Below are positions 53,506 through 61,612 of a stretch of 64,000 nt of DNA, piece after piece (within the stretch, counting starts at the first letter, position 1; every line of letters starts with the position of its first letter). The notes beneath the pieces were generated by a model that was given only the letters and a program-made list of their open reading frames with translations, made no database searches and was not told where the DNA came from. A program made the position numbers and the translations under genes. This DNA is from Sphingobacterium sp. UBA4616. Its GTDB lineage: Bacteria > Bacteroidota > Bacteroidia > Sphingobacteriales > Sphingobacteriaceae. The stretch is from assembly GCA_002386525.1 (NCBI GenBank), contig DGIS01000021.1:1-64000 (forward strand), written 5' to 3'.

Positions 53506-53919
53506 TTAATCGCCAAAATATTCGACGTAATTATTTTCTGTTTCGTGCAAACGGACACTATGTAAAATTACTCCCTGTTCATCAAACAAGGGTTTTAGAA
53601 TCTTAAATATCTCGATTGCGATATTTTCAGTTGAAGCCATCACACCCTGCATAAAATCAACATCTAAATTAAAATTACGGTGGTCTACCTTATCGATGAT
53701 GCTACGATTGATAATTTCCTTCATCATCTTTAGGTCAATCAAAAAACCAGTTTCTGGATTAACATTTCCTTTAACTGTGACATAAAGATCATAATTATGT
53801 CCATGCCAATTCGGATTGGCACAAAGACCAAAAACCTGTTCATTCTGCTCCTCACTCCAGTCTTCACGATAGAGCTTGTGCGCAGCACAGAAACGTTCAC
53901 GACGAGTTATAAATACCAT
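53506..53919 (-). CDS. 6-pyruvoyl-tetrahydropterin synthase / QueD family enzyme
   Basis: 137 residues from the ATG at 53919. Zinc histidines: FCAAHKL and HGHNYDL. The catalytic Cys is five residues before HGH (CANPNWHGH). By recollection, QueD of E. coli has a three-residue gap and animal PTPS has five, so this sequence looks like the PTPS sort. Glu in RLHETENNYVEYF closes the active site. With folE just downstream, a tetrahydrobiopterin-like pathway or queuosine synthesis are both possible. Confidence 0.88.
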   Translation of the reverse strand: MVFITRRERFCAAHKLYREDWSEEQNEQVFGLCANPNWHGHNYDLYVTVKGNVNPETGFLIDLKMMKEIINRSIIDKVDHRNFNLDVDFMQGVMASTENIAIEIFKILKPLFDEQGVILHSVRLHETENNYVEYFGD

Positions 53920-53926
53920 AATAATA

Positions 53927-53934
53927 CAAAGATA
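53927..53934 (-). promoter_or_regulatory. -7 element (TATCTTTG) of the PTPS-folE unit
   Basis: On the minus strand TATCTTTG lies only seven bases upstream of the ATG at 53919, so the transcript would be leaderless or nearly so. Confidence 0.5.
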
Positions 53935-54173
53935 AGGCTTTAGGCGCAATTTTAACATTTCAATTTGAGGAATGCCGTCAGAATACCGTAATATAATGAA
54001 GTGCCTATGCCATTCTTCATTCAAAAGCGATAAAAGTTACATAATCTAAGTCTTAACCTGTTAGAGAACGCATGGCTAAAATTTGAAACCGAACGTTGCT
54101 TACTCTTTATGAGAATAGCAGTGTTTATATATTGGCTCTTTTATGTAATTTTTGTTATTATCTGATTGTGTAT

Positions 54174-54266
54174 TTAGTTGGGTTTAGTTTAGGGTTAAGT
54201 TAGGGTTAACTTAGGGTTAGTTTAGGTTCAACCTATATTATACCTAATTAAAAGCTAAACTAAATA
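54174..54266. repeat. TTAGGG-rich repeat, copy B
   Basis: Three or four imperfect units of the sort TTAGGGTTAA, then the 14-base string (54215-54228) and ATTATACCT (54237-54245) shared with copy A. TTAGTTTAG (54218-54226) can pair with CTAAACTAA further right (54255-54263), so it forms a hairpin. Confidence 0.65.
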
Positions 54267-54453
54267 GCTATTAAACCGCTATTAATGTATAATAAAGCAG
54301 TGGCTATTCCTAACTTTTAAATGCTGAAAAGAATGCCGTTTTACCGCGCTTATCAGCAATGATATTGTTAGCAAAAGCCAAATCATCCTATGTATAAATC
54401 AAAGTCAGATCTGTCAGTTGGACGAATACCAAGTACTATATTTTGTTTTAAAA

Positions 54454-54461
54454 TACTTTTG
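54454..54461 (+). promoter_or_regulatory. -7 element (TACTTTTG) of mqnB
   Basis: TACTTTTG fits TAnnTTTG and lies 43 bases before the ATG at 54505. Confidence 0.45.
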
Positions 54462-54504
54462 CGCACAAGATAATTTGTATTTTTCCCTCAAAAAAGAGTT
54501 CGTC

Positions 54505-55146
54505 ATGCAAATATTAGTTATTGCGGCTACTTCATTTGAATTGCAGCCGTTCCTGGAAGTGGCATCAACATACGATCGATGCGATACCCTCATCACTGGT
54601 GTTGGCATGGTGGCCACAGCCTTTGCGCTAGGAAGAGCACTTCATGAAAAAAAATATGATCTTCTTATTAATATAGGAATAGGGGGATGTCTGGATCGGC
54701 ATGTTGAAATAGGTTCGGTCATCCAAGTGGTTTCAGAGTCATTCGTTGAGCTTGGCGCGGAAGACGGTAATAACTTTATTCCAATAGACCAATTGGGCTA
54801 CGGAAAATCTAAATTTTCCTCGTGCTTATTAGCTGACAAAGAGCTTCGTCTCCCATTTCTAAAACAGGGGGAGGGCATTACCGTAAACAAAGTACATGGT
54901 CATACAGAAAGCATCGAAAAAATTCAAAAGCTCCATCCCAATAGTCTCGTAGAAAGTATGGAGGGAGCTGCTGTTTTCTATGCTGCGGACAAAATGACTG
55001 TTCCCGTTATAGAGATTCGCGGTATTTCTAATTACGTAGAAAAAAGGAACCGTGCCACGTGGAACATTCCGTTAGCTATCATGAATAGTAATAAGGCACT
55101 TATAAAAACATTGGAATATCTGAGCAACTTATATTTAAAAATTTAA
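54505..55146 (+). CDS. mqnB: Futalosine hydrolase
   Basis: 213 residues from the ATG at 54505. A reading from 54418 adds 29 residues over the promoter. Nucleosidase fold of the phosphorylase family: TGVGMVATAF, NIGIGGCLD and VESMEGAAVFYAA with the catalytic residues. It splits hypoxanthine from futalosine in menaquinone synthesis. No other mqn gene is in the window. Confidence 0.9.
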   Translation: MQILVIAATSFELQPFLEVASTYDRCDTLITGVGMVATAFALGRALHEKKYDLLINIGIGGCLDRHVEIGSVIQVVSESFVELGAEDGNNFIPIDQLGYGKSKFSSCLLADKELRLPFLKQGEGITVNKVHGHTESIEKIQKLHPNSLVESMEGAAVFYAADKMTVPVIEIRGISNYVEKRNRATWNIPLAIMNSNKALIKTLEYLSNLYLKI

Positions 55147-55230
55147 TATGAAAGTCATTTACATCTTAAAAAATGACATAAAACTATACAATTAGCGTGT
55201 TCAAATCTTCAAAATATCAATTTTAAATAG

Positions 55231-55238
55231 TAGATTTG
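55231..55238 (+). promoter_or_regulatory. -7 element (TAGATTTG) of the pyruvate dehydrogenase beta gene
   Basis: TAGATTTG fits TAnnTTTG, 31 bases before the ATG at 55270. Confidence 0.5.
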
Positions 55239-55269
55239 TAATCTAAAAATTGACACTATTTTACAACTG

Positions 55270-56256
55270 ATGAGAGAAATACAATTCAGAGAAGCACTTC
55301 GTGAAGCAATGAACGAAGAAATGCGTAAAGACGACAAAATATTTTTATTAGGAGAAGAAGTTGCTGAGTATAACGGAGCTTACAAAGTGAGTCAGGGTAT
55401 GCTTGATGAATTCGGCGCAAAACGTATCATTGATACACCTATTGCTGAACTTGGTTTTGCGGGTATTGCTGTTGGAGCGGCAATGAATGGTTTAAAACCT
55501 ATTGTGGAATTCATGACATTCAACTTTTCACTTGTTGCTATCGACCAAGTGATCAATGCAGCTGCAAAAATCCACTCAATGAGTGGTGGACAGTTCTCTA
55601 TTCCAATGGTCTTTCGTGGTCCTACAGGAAATGCTGGCCAACTTGCAGCTCAACACTCTCAAAACTTCGAGAACTGGTTTGCAAATACACCAGGTTTAAA
55701 AGTCGTGGTACCTTCTAACCCATATGAAGCTAAAGGTCTATTAAAATCATCGATTATAGATCCAGATCCTGTCATCTTTATGGAGTCTGAAGTAATGTAC
55801 GGCGATAAAGGACAAGTTCCTGAAGAAGAATATTACTTGGAAATCGGAAAAGCTAATATCATCCAGGAAGGTACAGATGTAACTGTTGTATCTTTTGGTA
55901 AAATGCTTCCTCGCGTTGTCATTCCTGCAGTTGAAGAATTGAAAAAAGAAGGTATCAGCGTTGAATTAATCGATTTGCGTTCCGTACGTCCAATTGATTA
56001 CCCAACAATCATCGCATCTGTTAAGAAAACGAATCGCTTAGTGATTGTAGAAGAAGCATGGCCATTGGCATCTATTTCTACAGATTTAGCATTCAATGTT
56101 CAACGCAATGCATTTGACTACCTAGATGCGCCTGTAATACGCGTAAATTGTGCCGATGTACCACTTCCTTACGCACCAACATTAATCGAAGCGGCTCTGC
56201 CTAACGTCGAAAAAGTTGTAAAAGCTGTTAAAGAAGTATCTTATATCAAAAAGTAA
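55270..56256 (+). CDS. pdhB: Pyruvate dehydrogenase E1 component, beta subunit
   Basis: 328 residues. Transketolase-like pyrimidine domain with FLLGEEVAEYNGAYKVSQG and DTPIAELGFAGIAVGAAMNG, and a C-terminal domain with IDLRSVRPID. The start MREIQFREALREAMNEEM is typical. It works with an alpha subunit and E2/E3 to make acetyl-CoA; these are not in this window. A related branched-chain 2-oxoacid subunit is less likely. Confidence 0.93.
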   Translation: MREIQFREALREAMNEEMRKDDKIFLLGEEVAEYNGAYKVSQGMLDEFGAKRIIDTPIAELGFAGIAVGAAMNGLKPIVEFMTFNFSLVAIDQVINAAAKIHSMSGGQFSIPMVFRGPTGNAGQLAAQHSQNFENWFANTPGLKVVVPSNPYEAKGLLKSSIIDPDPVIFMESEVMYGDKGQVPEEEYYLEIGKANIIQEGTDVTVVSFGKMLPRVVIPAVEELKKEGISVELIDLRSVRPIDYPTIIASVKKTNRLVIVEEAWPLASISTDLAFNVQRNAFDYLDAPVIRVNCADVPLPYAPTLIEAALPNVEKVVKAVKEVSYIKK

Positions 56257-56279
56257 TTTTTGTTAATTATAAAAAACCC

Positions 56280-56313
56280 AAATCCCTTTTACCACGTAGA
56301 AGGGATTTTTTTA
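56280..56313 (+). terminator. Terminator after pdhB
   Basis: AAATCCCTT pairs with AAGGGATTT followed by a T-run, about 25 bases after the stop. Confidence 0.85.
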
Positions 56314-56363
56314 TATATTTAAATTGCCCAATTATTACTGATAAAAACATAAAAATTATAGAT

Positions 56364-57119
56364 ATGAAAAAATTAAGAATAACCTCATTGATCGCGGTAT
56401 TTGCTTTCTTTGTTCTCGCGGCTTCCGCACAAAAGAAATATACACTACGCGTAAATCCGGATGCAGGAAAAAAGATTTCACAAAACCTGAGTATGACCAT
56501 GGACATCGATGCCGCTGGTCAAAAAATGACTACAGATCTCAACATGGGGTTTGATATAACCAATACAGCAACAAAAGATAATTCATTCGCATTTGATTTA
56601 AAATACACAGGAATCAATATGAAAATGAATATGGCAGGAATGGACATGGCATATGACTCAAAAAATCCAGAAGCTAATGATTTTTCTAAGCAGATGCATG
56701 CTACGTTAGGCAAGCTGCTAGAAAATAATATAACCTTCAATGTAAACCAACTTGGTAAGTCGTCGGATATCAAATTACCTGAAGGCATCAATATGCCGTT
56801 TGACAAAAGTATGTTCGAAAATATCAGCACTGTATTACCTGAGCAACCTGTTACCATCGGAGATTCATGGACATCAAAAACAGAATCTGATGATTCAGGA
56901 ATAATGGTAGAAAGCAAAATGACATTAATCGAGGCAAATGAGCTTGGTTACAAAGTAAATGTGGAAGGAAAGATGTTTGGTCCTGATGCAAACCAGGTCG
57001 GCAATCTCCAAGGTTTTTATGTTTTGGATAAAAAAACCTGTCTTACCAAGGCAACCGAAATGATAAGTGATGTAGATATGCCGGAAGCCAAAATAAAGAC
57101 CACATTAAAAAGTCAATAA
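56364..57119 (+). CDS. DUF6263-like secreted protein
   Basis: 251 residues with signal peptide (ending AASAQ). The mature part is beta-rich with a Met-rich middle (MKMNMAGMDMAY) and closes with LNTKTC-like LDKKTCLTKATEMISD. The phrase IGDSWTSKTE is typical of DUF6263. Function unknown; stands alone between two terminators. Confidence 0.75.
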   Translation: MKKLRITSLIAVFAFFVLAASAQKKYTLRVNPDAGKKISQNLSMTMDIDAAGQKMTTDLNMGFDITNTATKDNSFAFDLKYTGINMKMNMAGMDMAYDSKNPEANDFSKQMHATLGKLLENNITFNVNQLGKSSDIKLPEGINMPFDKSMFENISTVLPEQPVTIGDSWTSKTESDDSGIMVESKMTLIEANELGYKVNVEGKMFGPDANQVGNLQGFYVLDKKTCLTKATEMISDVDMPEAKIKTTLKSQ

Positions 57120-57138
57120 ACCATCGATTAGAACAAAA

Positions 57139-57164
57139 AAATAGGGACCTGTTGGTCCCTATTT
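57139..57164. terminator. Terminator shared by DUF6263 gene and gcvH
   Basis: Perfect 11-bp stem AAATAGGGACC / GGTCCCTATTT around TGTT. It lies between the two convergent genes. Confidence 0.8.
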
Positions 57165-57182
57165 CATATAGATAGTTTTAAA

Positions 57183-57563
57183 CTACGCGTTAATCTCTTC
57201 TTTGTATTGCTCAGCGGTGAACAAAGCGTCTACATCAGCAGCGTTGTTCAATTTAATACGAACAATCCAACCTTCTCCATACGGATCAGAATTGACCAAC
57301 TCAGGAGATGCATCAATAGCCTCATTAACAGATAAAATTGTAGCTGATACAGGCAAAAACAAATCAGAAACAGTTTTTACCGCTTCAATTGTTCCGAAAA
57401 CTTCATTTGCGGCAATTTCATCACCTACAGTGTTAATGTCAACAAAAACGATGTCTCCCAATTCACGTTGAGCGAAATCAGTAATCCCTACTACTGCTTC
57501 ATCACCTTCAACACGAATCCATTCGTGATCTTTGGTGTATTTCAATTCTGCTGGAAAATTCAT
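57183..57563 (-). CDS. gcvH: Glycine cleavage system H protein
   Basis: 126 residues from the ATG at 57563 ([20 protein letters not shown]). The lipoyl lysine lies in [15 protein letters not shown] near residue 62. It carries the aminomethyl group between the P and T proteins. A longer reading from 57614 adds 17 unneeded residues. The other gcv genes are elsewhere. Confidence 0.96.
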   Translation of the reverse strand: MNFPAELKYTKDHEWIRVEGDEAVVGITDFAQRELGDIVFVDINTVGDEIAANEVFGTIEAVKTVSDLFLPVSATILSVNEAIDASPELVNSDPYGEGWIVRIKLNNAADVDALFTAEQYKEEINA

Positions 57564-57663
57564 TGTATTTAATTTTTTGATTTTTAATGCCGTGAAGTTA
57601 CAAAATATCTTCAATTGTCAAAAATGATATTCATCATAACATTTTTGTGCTTAATTTTAAGCT

Positions 57664-58860
57664 ATGAATCTTCAAATCGAAAGACTTTACCAAATTTCAC
57701 GAAAGAAAGCGCGACTCATTATTGGCCTGATGTCCGGCACTTCACTAGATGGGTTAGACATTGCACTATGCCGCATAGAGCATGCAGGAAAAATAACAAA
57801 AATACAGCTGGAGAAATTTTCTACCATGGAGTACGACGACGAATTTAGGACACGAGTTCGAGAAGTTTTTGCAAAACGCCATATCGATCAGCAGCTCTTT
57901 TCCGGACTCAATGCCTACATTGGAATAACCCATGCAAATTTAATCAATGCAGCCTTAAAACAATGGAATATTGCGAACAGTGAGATTGATTGTATAGCCA
58001 GTCATGGACAGACAGTTTACCATGCTCCCAAATCGTTGACAAAAGATCAAAATTGGCCAAATAGTACCTTACAGATCGGAGATGGGGATCATATTGCAGT
58101 GCATACAGGTATCATAACCCTATCAGACTTTAGACAGAAGCATATCGCTGCAGGGGGAGAGGGGGCACCTTTAGCAGCTTATGGCGACTACCTACTTTTT
58201 TCACATCCGACAGAAAATCGTTTCTTACTGAATATTGGAGGGATTTCTAATTTCACATTTATCCCAAGCCACCAAACCAAGTTGAAAGCATATGCTACTG
58301 ACCTAGGCCCGGGAAATACCATGATGAATCAATACATGAAGACGCACTTTGATACAGAAATGGACAAGGATGCTCAGATGGCAAAAACTGGCTGTGTAAA
58401 TGAAGATTTATTGAATCAGCTTTTGGCGGAAGAGTTTCTAACACTACCCTTTCCAAAAACTACTGGCCCAGAACTATTTAATCTGACCTATCTCCAACGA
58501 GCACAGCATAGCTCTAAGACAACGGATCTGCCTCACAAAGATGTCATGGCTACCCTTAATCGTTTCGCTGCTCAAGCGATGGTTAATGGAATTCGCAGCC
58601 AGACTGAAGGTCTAACCGATATCGCCGTTTATATCAGCGGCGGAGGGCTACATAATCCTTTGCTGTTTGATTATATCAAAACAAGTTTACCAGCGTGTAA
58701 GGTGCAAAGTTTTGCAACATTAGGTATAGATCCTGATGCAAAAGAAGCCGTTCTCTTTGCACTATTGGCAAACGAAACCCTAGCGGGCAACAAATCCAAT
58801 GTAGCGTATATCAAAGATTCTCCCGCTGTATGTATGGGTAAAATTAGCTTACCCGAATAG
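57664..58860 (+). CDS. anmK: Anhydro-N-acetylmuramic acid kinase
   Basis: 398 residues. ATP-binding start IIGLMSGTSLDGLDIALC; then ASHGQTVYH, LLNIGGISN and ATDLGPGNTMMNQY. The enzyme phosphorylates and opens 1,6-anhydro-MurNAc from recycled peptidoglycan. Divergent from gcvH. It abuts the convergent DUF2461 gene with no gap. Confidence 0.95.
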   Translation: MNLQIERLYQISRKKARLIIGLMSGTSLDGLDIALCRIEHAGKITKIQLEKFSTMEYDDEFRTRVREVFAKRHIDQQLFSGLNAYIGITHANLINAALKQWNIANSEIDCIASHGQTVYHAPKSLTKDQNWPNSTLQIGDGDHIAVHTGIITLSDFRQKHIAAGGEGAPLAAYGDYLLFSHPTENRFLLNIGGISNFTFIPSHQTKLKAYATDLGPGNTMMNQYMKTHFDTEMDKDAQMAKTGCVNEDLLNQLLAEEFLTLPFPKTTGPELFNLTYLQRAQHSSKTTDLPHKDVMATLNRFAAQAMVNGIRSQTEGLTDIAVYISGGGLHNPLLFDYIKTSLPACKVQSFATLGIDPDAKEAVLFALLANETLAGNKSNVAYIKDSPAVCMGKISLPE

Positions 58861-59532
58861 TTATTCTGTATCGATGGCTTCTTGTAAAAACTCCTTGAAA
58901 GGAAGCATACTTTTATAAGACGCCACGATATTATCCAGTGCATTTTTCGCAGATAGCTCTTTTACAGTTAACGATCTGTCCAACACAAAGCTCTTTAATT
59001 TGATCAGGTCGATAAAAGGATTATCTTCGTTATAACCCGCAGGAGCACGTTTTAACAGATCCTCTTTAAATAGCGCAATTTTATTTTCGGACAACACCTC
59101 TTTCAAAATATCATCTATCTTACCACCATTATAATCGATTTCTTGCCTAATTGCTTCTAAATGTTGCTTTTCAGGTCGCCAGTAGCCACATGCTATAAAT
59201 GAATTTTCTGCACAGATATGGATATAGTACTCTGGTCCTTGTAGCTTTCTCCCATCTACAGATATCCCTGCACCAAACCAGCTTTTGTAAGGTGTTTTAT
59301 CCGTTGAAAAACGCGTATCGCGGTAAATCCGAAATAGACATTTGCTGGCCTGTATGGTGGTATTAATTTTAGGATCAAACTCACTTAAAGCCGCAATTAA
59401 ATCCGTTAAAAAGCTTCTTACATCAACTAATGCGGCTTCATACTTTGCCCTGTTATCAGCAAACCATTCCCGAGAATTATTAGCTTTCAATTCCGTCAAA
59501 AAATCAAAAGTAGATTTTTGAATGTGACTCAT
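58861..59532 (-). CDS. DUF2461 domain protein
   Basis: 223 residues, soluble. Family phrases: FLTELKANNSREWFADNRAK, LFRIYRDTRFSTDKTPYK and YYIHICAENSFIACGYW. This is DUF2461/TIGR02453, of unknown function. It ends exactly at the base after the anmK stop. Confidence 0.9.
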   Translation of the reverse strand: MSHIQKSTFDFLTELKANNSREWFADNRAKYEAALVDVRSFLTDLIAALSEFDPKINTTIQASKCLFRIYRDTRFSTDKTPYKSWFGAGISVDGRKLQGPEYYIHICAENSFIACGYWRPEKQHLEAIRQEIDYNGGKIDDILKEVLSENKIALFKEDLLKRAPAGYNEDNPFIDLIKLKSFVLDRSLTVKELSAKNALDNIVASYKSMLPFKEFLQEAIDTE

Positions 59533-59539
59533 ATTACGA

Positions 59540-60340
59540 TCAATTAATTAAAATTAAGAAAACATAGACCATTGGCGCAGCCAATAACAATCCGTCAAAT
59601 CTATCCAAAAACCCTCCATGCCCAGGTAATATATTACCCGAGTCTTTGACCTGTAGGCTACGCTTTAACATAGACTCGACCAAATCCCCCAAAGTACCCA
59701 CAACGCTAATAATTACCGCAACAGTTATCCATTGCCAAAGCGGTAAATAACTGAAATACTTTTCCAGATTCACCGCGGCAACAATAGCCAAAATCAATCC
59801 CCCGAAAAAACCTTCCCATGTCTTTTTAGGGGAAATTCTTTCAAATAATTTACGCTTTCCAAAGCTTCGTCCAGCCAAATATGCGCCAGTATCATTTGTC
59901 CACAATAAAATTAAAAAACCTAAGGGAAGCACATAATTAAAACTACCCTGCATAAACCCTAGTTTGGAAAATAGGAAAAAAGGCAGTGTAACATAAGCTA
60001 TACCCAAAAAAGTATAGGCGATGTCGTTAAAAGGGAACTTTCGTTTCTGAAAAAGTGAAACAATATAAGTCACGCTTACAATAGGAATCATCAGCGCCAA
60101 AAACTTAACATTTAATAGGTCCAATGAAATCAATGAACCTAAAATAAATAGCAGCAAAGCCAATAGTATGCCTAACCATTTATTTGGAGCGCGTTCATCC
60201 GACGAAACGATCCCATAAAATTCATAAAGGCACCATGTACTGAGCAATGTAAAAAAGATGGAGTAAACGTATGCCCCAAAAAGAGTGGCTGCTATCATGA
60301 CAGCTACAAAGATTACTCCTGTTATTGCTCTTGTTTTCAT
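59540..60340 (-). CDS. cdsA: Phosphatidate cytidylyltransferase
   Basis: 266 residues, about eight membrane helices. It makes CDP-diacylglycerol. The signature is complete: SMLKRSLQVKDSG then LPGHGGFLDRFDGL. Its start overlaps the stop of the DUF2007 gene by four bases. Confidence 0.96.
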   Translation of the reverse strand: MKTRAITGVIFVAVMIAATLFGAYVYSIFFTLLSTWCLYEFYGIVSSDERAPNKWLGILLALLLFILGSLISLDLLNVKFLALMIPIVSVTYIVSLFQKRKFPFNDIAYTFLGIAYVTLPFFLFSKLGFMQGSFNYVLPLGFLILLWTNDTGAYLAGRSFGKRKLFERISPKKTWEGFFGGLILAIVAAVNLEKYFSYLPLWQWITVAVIISVVGTLGDLVESMLKRSLQVKDSGNILPGHGGFLDRFDGLLLAAPMVYVFLILIN

Positions 60341-60552
60341 AAATTAATATCCCCTTCTGCTTCTTCAATTAGTCGTTCAGCCATTTCGATAGATCCTTCG
60401 TTGACATAAAGTTCAATTTTTCCAAATAGATAAGAAGAATCTTGCTTATTCAAAACAACAGCAGGAATTCCATGCTCTTCCAACATTTGTTTGACTATCT
60501 CTGCCTGAATAGCATTTGTATATGTTTTAATTTTTTTCCAATCGTTCTCCAT
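60337..60552 (-). CDS. DUF2007 small protein
   Basis: 71 residues from the ATG at 60552 (MENDWKKIKTYTNA). A ferredoxin-like PII-related fold is expected for DUF2007 (IQAEIVKQMLEEHGIPAVVL; ELYVNEGSIEMAERLI). Function unknown. It overlaps the CPBP gene upstream and cdsA downstream, so all three are translated together. Confidence 0.85.
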   Translation of the reverse strand: MENDWKKIKTYTNAIQAEIVKQMLEEHGIPAVVLNKQDSSYLFGKIELYVNEGSIEMAERLIEEAEGDINL

Positions 60553-61534
60553 CGTTTTCTTTTTGGGTGGTTCGATAAAATAAGAGTACAAAAATAAGAG
60601 TAAAAATGAAGGCTACAAGATATATCCACCAAGATTGTAACTCAAATGCATTGAGCTCATCATAGCTTTTTCCTTGCCTAGCATAATAGAATGAGATAAC
60701 CGTAGCTCCCGCATTGTTAACAAAATGCCCGAAGATGGGCAATAGGATGTTTTTGCTCCATAGATAGAGATAACCAAAAAAAGCACCCAAGAGCAAGCGG
60801 GGTACAAAACCAAAAAACTGCAGATGTATTGCACTAAAAATAACCGCTACAATCCAGATAACAACCTGGGGATTATGCAACCATCTTCCCACTATATTTT
60901 GTAAAACACCTCGAAATAACAATTCCTCTCCGATGGCAGGTATCAGCGCCAACACAATGATATTGAACAGAAAACCAAGAATGCTCGATTCCATAATAAT
61001 ACCCCGAATAAGATCTCCCGAATCCTTTTCACTCTGTTCCATCCAAAGCTGTACCGATTTCATATTCTCTGGAAGTTTTAACGACTCATTCCAGTGACCG
61101 ATCAAATTCATCACCGGCATAAAAGCAAGCATAGCCAGAAAGATATAGGCAAACTGTATTGCGTTAGGTTTATCATCAAGACGGAAATACTTAATTCCAT
61201 AGCCCTCCCGAGTATCCATCAAATAAGCAGGGATCACAAATGATCCTAAACTACTCATAAACAATAAAAGGCGCATTTCATTGGCCGATCCATTCATGAC
61301 CGCCGCTAATGAAAAAACCTGTCCCGTCATTTTATAATAAAAAAACAACGCGATAAAATAGACTACTTGTGATATGAAAGTAAAACCGATAACCATTAAA
61401 ATCAACCGCAACAACGATTGAAAAGGGTGGGTAGTTTGCGCTGGAAACATATGTATTAAATATACGCTAAAGATAACAATAAAAGCAGGTAAAGCCAATA
61501 AATAGCCGAATGCTGATCCATTCAAAATCATCAA
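60527..61534 (-). CDS. CPBP family intramembrane metalloprotease
   Basis: 335 residues, eight or nine membrane helices. Catalytic motifs: EELLFRGVLQN, FSAIHLQFFG and FGHFVNNAGA. It is the first gene of the unit with DUF2007 and cdsA. Distinct from the smaller family member at 24.7 kb. Substrate unknown. Confidence 0.92.
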   Translation of the reverse strand: MMILNGSAFGYLLALPAFIVIFSVYLIHMFPAQTTHPFQSLLRLILMVIGFTFISQVVYFIALFFYYKMTGQVFSLAAVMNGSANEMRLLLFMSSLGSFVIPAYLMDTREGYGIKYFRLDDKPNAIQFAYIFLAMLAFMPVMNLIGHWNESLKLPENMKSVQLWMEQSEKDSGDLIRGIIMESSILGFLFNIIVLALIPAIGEELLFRGVLQNIVGRWLHNPQVVIWIVAVIFSAIHLQFFGFVPRLLLGAFFGYLYLWSKNILLPIFGHFVNNAGATVISFYYARQGKSYDELNAFELQSWWIYLVAFIFTLIFVLLFYRTTQKENDGERLEKN

Positions 61535-61560
61535 AAGTTGCTATTGTATATGATCTAATC

Positions 61561-61604
61561 GCATCAAAAAGGGCTTTGAAAATTTTCAAAGCCCTTTTTG
61601 ATGC
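61561..61604. terminator. Perfect 44-bp palindrome, bidirectional terminator
   Basis: Two 22-base arms with no spacer (left arm GCATCAAAAAGGGCTTTGAAAA). It has GC-rich cores and T-runs in both directions. On the minus strand it follows the stop of the tricorn-like gene by only nine bases. Confidence 0.85.
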
Positions 61605-61612
61605 GTATCTCA

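Larger units (their letters stand above)
53920..54504. other. Intergenic region with TTAGGG-rich repeat
   Basis: 585 bases between the divergent PTPS and futalosine hydrolase genes. It holds promoter-like elements for both genes and the TTAGGG-rich repeat listed separately; otherwise nothing recognised. Confidence 0.55.

Noticed and set aside
54174..54266. TTAGGG repeats taken as telomere-like DNA
   Set aside because: Only a few imperfect units in the middle of a chromosome segment; the link to copy A at 420-466 explains them better as a dispersed repeat.
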